64,000 nucleotides of DNA from Paractinoplanes durhamensis (GTDB lineage: Bacteria; Actinomycetota; Actinomycetes; Mycobacteriales; Micromonosporaceae), in contig NZ_BOML01000036.1 of the NCBI RefSeq assembly GCF_016862175.1, positions 1 through 64,000 on the forward strand, written 5' to 3'. Position numbers and translations under genes: made by a program. Each line of letters starts with the position of its first letter. Position 1 is the first letter of the stretch. The notes beneath the pieces were generated by a model. The model was not told the DNA's origin and made no database searches. It saw only the letters and a program-made list of their open reading frames with translations. This document shows positions 59,369-64,000 of the stretch, in pieces.

Positions 59369-60082
59369 TCAGCCGGCTCTCAGCTCCGCTTTCGAAAGCT
59401 CTGGCTCGGTGCCGATCTCGGCCCGCCGGTCCGGCGACGCGACGTAGGTGGCGATCATGCGGGCGAGAAGGCGGGCGTCGGCGCCCGCGGTCAGGTAATG
59501 CGAGCTGCCCGGGCGGATGCCCCGGCGGACCACGAGCTCCGGGCGGTCGAAATACAGGGCGAGCTGGTTGCGGCCGATCGGCACCGCCGGGTCGTGCGCG
59601 GCGAACGCCGACCACGGCACGAACACCGAACCGAACGGCTGAAGATCGGAAAGCCCCTCCGGGGTGAGGCGTACGCCGTGCCAGCGCCACCCCAGGTAGC
59701 AGATGACGAGGGTCACGACGGCCAGCACGCCGGTCGCGATCACCCGGACCGGCCACGACTGGCCGGCGTGCTCGACGCTGACCAGCGAGGTGCCGAGGAA
59801 GGTGAACGCGCCGGCGAGCAGCACCCGGTTGGGGTTGAGCGGGGCGTCGAAGGCGGGCAGCTCGGGCCGCAGCCGCACGGTGCGCGGGTGGTAGAGCAGG
59901 ATCGCGACGATCGACAGCCCGTAGAGAACGATGGTCAGCACGGCCATCGCCCCGACCGCGAGCCACCAGTACTCCCGGGACGCGATCGACAGCAGGACCG
60001 CGAGCCCGAACGCCGCGGTCAGCAGGACATGGCGGCCGCGCGCGACCAGCCCGAACGCGGAGATCATCGCTGCTCTACTCAT
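59369..60082 (-). CDS. Membrane protein with PH-like C-terminal part
   Basis: About 237 residues. Four hydrophobic helices (LLTAAFGLAVLLSIAS, LAVGAMAVLTIVLYGLSIVA, ANRVLLAGAFTFLG-like, VIATGVLAVVTLVICYLG) and a C-terminal soluble part with GVRLTPEGLSDLQPFGSVFV, reminiscent of bacterial PH-like domains. Start is uncertain among 60097, 60082 and 60067. Function unknown. Confidence 0.65.
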   Translation of the reverse strand: MSRAAMISAFGLVARGRHVLLTAAFGLAVLLSIASREYWWLAVGAMAVLTIVLYGLSIVAILLYHPRTVRLRPELPAFDAPLNPNRVLLAGAFTFLGTSLVSVEHAGQSWPVRVIATGVLAVVTLVICYLGWRWHGVRLTPEGLSDLQPFGSVFVPWSAFAAHDPAVPIGRNQLALYFDRPELVVRRGIRPGSSHYLTAGADARLLARMIATYVASPDRRAEIGTEPELSKAELRAG

Positions 60083-60117
60083 CGTGCGCCCGAGCATAGG
60101 AGGTGCGGGCACTACCC

Positions 60118-60561
60118 TCAGGCGCGATCGATCGCGAACATGTAGCAGCCGTAGAGCACGTTGCGGCTGTGCACGGTGGCCACCTCGGGGCGGTCCAGGA
60201 GCTCCTTGATGCCGGCCTCGGCGGCGGCGCCCTCGATCAGGATCGCGTCGGCGATGCGACCGGCCTTGTCGTAGGCGCGCAGCACCTGCTGCCGGGCGCG
60301 GAACCCGGCCGGGTAGTCGTCCGGCTCGCGGTAGCCGTCGCACTCCTCGGCGTGGATGAAGACCGGGCCGATCTCGCGGTAGGCGCCGGCCGGGCCGGGC
60401 GGCTCGTAGGCGACCAGGGCGATCCGCTCACCGGCACGGGCGTCGCGGAGGCAGCAGCGCAGCGGCGCGCCGTCCTCCTCGGCGACGAACGCGTCGTCGA
60501 GGCCGGCGTGACGGGTGGCGATGAGCCATGCGGCAGGAATGGGCGAGACAACGAAGTTCAT
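60118..60561 (-). CDS. DUF1203 family protein
   Basis: 147 residues. PLRCCLRDARAGERIALVAY, GPVFIHAEECDGY, YPAGFRARQQVLRAYD and TVHSRNVLYGCYMFAI match DUF1203 nearly end to end. Family function unknown. ATG after CGGAGG with tight spacing. Cytosolic. Confidence 0.9.
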   Translation of the reverse strand: MNFVVSPIPAAWLIATRHAGLDDAFVAEEDGAPLRCCLRDARAGERIALVAYEPPGPAGAYREIGPVFIHAEECDGYREPDDYPAGFRARQQVLRAYDKAGRIADAILIEGAAAEAGIKELLDRPEVATVHSRNVLYGCYMFAIDRA

Positions 60562-60720
60562 GCCTCCGATCCTGGCCGCTCCGGCGGCCGGAAGCTGGCG
60601 GGAATCGGCCACCGCGTTCCGCTCGGTAAGCAGAGCAGCGCGTCTTTGTGCGCAGAGCAAAGGGCGCCGCGAGCCTGGCGGGTTTCTGGTTGGGAAGGGC
60701 CGCGCCTTAGGCTGTCGCGC

Positions 60721-62097
60721 GTGCTGGGACCTGGGGTGCGGCTTGGTGATCGGTATCGGCTCGAGGAGCGGATCGGCGCCGGTGGCATGGGTGAGGTGTG
60801 GCGGGCCGTCGACGACGTGCTCAGCCGGGTGGTCGCGGTCAAGGTGATGCTGCCGGGCGTGGCCGACGACCCGGACTTCGCGCGGCGGTTCCAGGCCGAG
60901 GCGACCGCGATGGCCCGGGTCAACCACGCGGCGGTCGCGTCGATCCACGACTTCGGGCGCAGTCACGGGCTCACCTATCTGGTGATGGAGTTCGTCGACG
61001 GCGAATCGCTCGCGCAGCGGCTGGCCCGGGACGGACGGATTGCGCCGGCCGACACCATGCGGCTGATCGCGCAGGCCGCGGACGGGCTGCAGGCCGTTCA
61101 TGACCAGGGCATCGTGCACCGGGACATCAAGCCGGCCAACCTGCTGATCCGGCGGGACGGGTCGGTGCTGATCACCGACTTCGGCATCGCCCGGCGGGAT
61201 GACGCGAGCAAACTGACCGCCTCCGGCGCGATTCTGGGTACGCCGAGCTATCTGTCCCCGGAGCAGGTGCTGGGGCAGCCCGCGACGGTGCGCAGTGACG
61301 TCTACTCGCTCGGGCTGACCGCCTACGAGTGCCTGGCCGGCCAGAAGCCGTTCGACGGGGACAACCCGTACGCGGTGGCGCTCCAGCGGCTGCAGGCGGC
61401 GCCGCGCACGATCGGCATCACGCTGCCGGCCGCGGTCCTCGGCGTACTCGAAAAAGCCCTGGGCACCGACCCGGCCCACCGCTGGCCGACAGCGACGGCC
61501 CTGGCCGCCGCGGCCCGGGCGGCAGCCGACGGGTCCCCGATCCCGCCGAGCCCACCACCGAAAAAGGCCGACCAGAAGCCCCGCCACCTGACCTTGATCG
61601 CCGCGTTGCTCGCGGTCCTGGTGGTCGCCGGCGGCGTCGCGGTCTGGGGCTTCAGCCGCGACAACAGCGACAGCGCGACCGGCGCTACCGGCACGACCGG
61701 CGCGAAGTCCGGCGCGGGTTCGGCCGCCGTGCCGGCCGGCTTCACGGCCTGCGACAAGGTTTACTGCCCGGCGGCGCCGCTCTGCTGGGGTGGGATGACC
61801 GCGATCAACGGCCACGCCCAGCCGCCGGGCCGGATCGACTGCGCCGAGCCGCACAGCTACCAGACCTATGCGGCGATCGCCCTGCCCGCGGGCGCGCTGG
61901 ACATCCGGACCAGCCTGCTGATGGCGCAGCCGGACATCGCCGCCGCCTGCTCCCCCGAGCTGCTGGCGTCCCGGACGAACGCGGCCGCCGGGTTCACCCC
62001 GGACGCCTGGCCGGTCCAGCAGAGCGACCAGACCTGGCTGCTGCACTGCCTGGCCCGATCCGACAAGGGCGAGACGACCGGTTCGATCGTCAAATGA
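60721..62097 (+). CDS. Membrane Ser/Thr protein kinase, PknB-like without PASTA repeats
   Basis: 458 residues. Kinase domain 10-265: glycine loop IGAGGMGEVWRA, Lys41 in VAVKVML, His133-Arg-Asp135 in IVHRDIKPANLL, DFG at 153 (ITDFGIARRD) and the SYLSPEQ segment. A proline-rich linker, a helix at about 289-311 (LTLIAALLAVLVVAGGVAVW) and an extracellular domain with Cys pairs (CDKVYCPAAPLCW) follow. GTG start. The outer domain lacks PASTA, so the ligand is probably not muropeptide. Confidence 0.92.
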   Translation: MLGPGVRLGDRYRLEERIGAGGMGEVWRAVDDVLSRVVAVKVMLPGVADDPDFARRFQAEATAMARVNHAAVASIHDFGRSHGLTYLVMEFVDGESLAQRLARDGRIAPADTMRLIAQAADGLQAVHDQGIVHRDIKPANLLIRRDGSVLITDFGIARRDDASKLTASGAILGTPSYLSPEQVLGQPATVRSDVYSLGLTAYECLAGQKPFDGDNPYAVALQRLQAAPRTIGITLPAAVLGVLEKALGTDPAHRWPTATALAAAARAAADGSPIPPSPPPKKADQKPRHLTLIAALLAVLVVAGGVAVWGFSRDNSDSATGATGTTGAKSGAGSAAVPAGFTACDKVYCPAAPLCWGGMTAINGHAQPPGRIDCAEPHSYQTYAAIALPAGALDIRTSLLMAQPDIAAACSPELLASRTNAAAGFTPDAWPVQQSDQTWLLHCLARSDKGETTGSIVK

Positions 62098-62106
62098 GGC
62101 AAGTGA

Positions 62107-63777
62107 TCAGCGGGCCGGGCAGACGATCAGGTTGCCGGTGTTCTTGAGGCGGGCCGTCGCGGAGCAGTCGAAGCGGGCGTCCAGCAGTTCCTTGACGTCC
62201 GGCGGCGCCTTGTCGAGCTTGAACCAGTCGGTCTGCACGACCAGGTAACGGGCCTGCTGGTCGTTGGTGAGGCAGGCCAGGTTGTCGGCGTAGCTGCGGT
62301 AGTCGCGCACGCTCTCGATCCAGGTGCCCCGCTGCAGCCACTGCGGCGACGGATAGCGGCAGGTGGTCGGGTTGCCCATGGCGTGGTTGATCGCGCCGAA
62401 CGCCAGGTAGAGCACCGGGGTGTCGCGGCCGATCCGCTCGCTGACCTCGCCGTAGACGCCGGCCGACGGCCGCGCCGCGGAGATCTTGTAGTCGTAGGTG
62501 CTGAACGCGTAGGGCGCGCCGAGCAGCACCGGCGGCAGCAGGGCGACAGTCAGAGCGACGATGCCGGCCGGCCACGGCACCGAGCGGGCCGCGACGAACC
62601 ACACCACCACCGCGGCGAGCACCGCGGCCAGCAGATAGCCGTTCTCGACCAGCGCGAAGTTGTGCCGCCGCCAGCCGGCCGGGAAGCGCAGCGCCACGAA
62701 GCTGACCGCCGCGAACATCAGGGTGAAGCCGGCCAGCGGCAGCCGTGCCCCTGGGCAGAGCGCGAACGCCGCCCCCCAGACGGCCGCGGCCAGCACCGGG
62801 ACGATCGCGTAGTGGTACATGTAGAACTCGGCCTGGCCGTACGCGGACGCGACCGACAGCCCGGCCGCGACCACCGCGACGGCGACGCCGAGCCAGCGCA
62901 TCCGGACGTCCGGCACGCGGCGGATCAGTGCGGCGAAGGCGGCCGGCGCGACCGCGATGACCGGGCTGAGCACGGTCGCGTCGCCGAGCCCGCGCCACAG
63001 CTCCTGGAAGTCCCGCCAGCGCAGCCCGTGGTGGATCGGCGAGTCGGCGACCAGGTCGGCCTGGTCCTTCAGCCAGATCCACTCCCAGGGCAGGAAGTGC
63101 TTGGTGGTCAAATACCAGACCACGGCCAGGACGGCGGTCGCGGCGGTGGCCCAGCCCGCCCGGCGTCGGCTCAGCACCGCGATGGCCAGCAGCGCCAGCA
63201 GGGCGATCGGCACGGTGGCCAGCTTGACCGCGATGACCAGCACCGCACCGGCGCCGCCGAGCAGCCCGCCCAGCCAGTCCCGGCGGGGTGCCAGGCCGGC
63301 CCCGACCGCGACGACGGCGGCGAGCGCGGCCATCCAGTCGGGCTCCAGGAAGTGCCACGGCGGCGCGACGACGAGGGCGAGCCCGGTGGCGAACGCGATG
63401 CCGGCCGCGGCCCGCTTGTCGAGGTGCCGGCGCAGGCCGACGAAGAGCAGCACGCCTACGGCCGCCACTAGCAGGTCGGTCTCGGCCCGGATCAGCCGGT
63501 GGGTGAACGCCATGTCGTGACTGTTGGTGAAGTCGAGCACGTTCATCAGCAGCCGGTAGGCGAGCGGCCGGGCGACGAACACGTCCCAGACGCTGACCCC
63601 GCCGAGACCGGCCGTCTCGAGTCCGCCGAGCGCGTAGGTCACGTCGCCGTTGAGCGAGGCGAGGGCGGTCAGCACGACCGCGACCAGCACCACGACGCCC
63701 GCCGCCCCGGCCGCGATCAGGCCGGCCGGCCGGGCTTTCCGGGGTGGTGCGGCGTGATCGATCTCGAGCGTGCTCAT
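62107..63777 (-). CDS. Large multi-pass membrane protein, glycosyltransferase-like
   Basis: About 556 residues with roughly ten to twelve hydrophobic helices (GLIAAGAAGVVVLVAVVLTA, LLVAAVGVLLFVGLRRH, FYMYHYAIVPVLAAAVWGAA) and a C-terminal periplasmic domain (KISAARPSAGVYGEVSERIG, FDCSATARLKNTGN). The plan resembles integral membrane GT-C-type glycosyltransferases, with an acidic first loop (NGDVTYALGG). No DxD confirmed; substrate unknown. GTG/ATG region near 63777; ATG chosen. Confidence 0.7.
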   Translation of the reverse strand: MSTLEIDHAAPPRKARPAGLIAAGAAGVVVLVAVVLTALASLNGDVTYALGGLETAGLGGVSVWDVFVARPLAYRLLMNVLDFTNSHDMAFTHRLIRAETDLLVAAVGVLLFVGLRRHLDKRAAAGIAFATGLALVVAPPWHFLEPDWMAALAAVVAVGAGLAPRRDWLGGLLGGAGAVLVIAVKLATVPIALLALLAIAVLSRRRAGWATAATAVLAVVWYLTTKHFLPWEWIWLKDQADLVADSPIHHGLRWRDFQELWRGLGDATVLSPVIAVAPAAFAALIRRVPDVRMRWLGVAVAVVAAGLSVASAYGQAEFYMYHYAIVPVLAAAVWGAAFALCPGARLPLAGFTLMFAAVSFVALRFPAGWRRHNFALVENGYLLAAVLAAVVVWFVAARSVPWPAGIVALTVALLPPVLLGAPYAFSTYDYKISAARPSAGVYGEVSERIGRDTPVLYLAFGAINHAMGNPTTCRYPSPQWLQRGTWIESVRDYRSYADNLACLTNDQQARYLVVQTDWFKLDKAPPDVKELLDARFDCSATARLKNTGNLIVCPAR

Positions 63778-64000
63778 CGAACCGGCAAGCCTTCCCCCAT
63801 CGAGCCCACGCCGCACTGTAACGATCGGCGGCAAGACCCCTCCTACGAAGCCGGGCGATCGTAACGACGCCTGCTGTACGACTGCTGGCAATCTGCCGTG
63901 CATCACCTCAGCTGACCGCGCCACCGGACTGCACCCCGGCAACCGCTACGTCGCGCCCGGCGACGCCCGAACATCTCCGCGTGCAGGATGTCCTTCTCGA
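63778..64000. other. Intergenic end of window
   Basis: 223 bp upstream of the membrane-protein gene, with promoter room. No gene is convincing and the region is cut by the window end. Confidence 0.5.

Overview
High-GC DNA with Actinobacterial habits: GTG starts, C/G third codon positions, 4-bp gene overlaps, TANNNT -10 elements, mycothiol-type enzymes and many methyl-accepting chemotaxis proteins. It most resembles the Micromonosporaceae (Actinoplanes-like); this is an inference from gene content.

1-6.4 kb is a glycerol region: an IclR regulator and a glycerol kinase on the minus strand, divergent from glycerol kinase, glycerol-3-phosphate dehydrogenase and a DeoR regulator. 6.4-13.2 kb holds a mycothiol-type enzyme, a secreted beta-helix protein, two divergent paralogous LysR regulators and a zinc dehydrogenase. 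13.2-16.6 kb has a secreted protein-arginine deiminase, a structured leader before an MBL-fold hydrolase, and a chemoreceptor fragment. 17-23 kb has a TPR/proline-rich membrane protein, a hydrolase-TetR operon with a clear operator, a lone substrate-binding lipoprotein and a GAF histidine kinase. 23-29.3 kb is a six-gene operon (LacI, ABC importer, D-mannonate dehydratase) joined by 4-bp overlaps.

30-45 kb has a D-arginine-dehydrogenase-like flavoenzyme, two chemoreceptors, an M28 peptidase, a CBM22-GH10-CBM2 xylanase with a CebR-type operator, a GGDEF protein, a two-component pair, and a fused anthranilate synthase behind a complete tryptophan attenuator.

45-49.7 kb is the standout: a lower-GC, TTA-containing island with a B12-type radical SAM protein, an HD phosphohydrolase and a TIR-NACHT protein. 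The first two recall OxsB/OxsA, which remodel dATP in oxetanocin biosynthesis; the third is a classic immune sensor/effector. Together they suggest an undescribed nucleotide-modifying anti-phage system. Decayed genes flank it on both sides.

49.8-64 kb has further decayed genes, a FhuF-like iron reductase, small exported proteins, an ECF sigma factor with a zinc anti-sigma/mycothiol fusion, a siderophore-interacting protein with TetR and operator, DUF1203, a PASTA-less serine/threonine kinase and a large membrane protein. No rRNA, tRNA, CRISPR array or intact transposase was seen.
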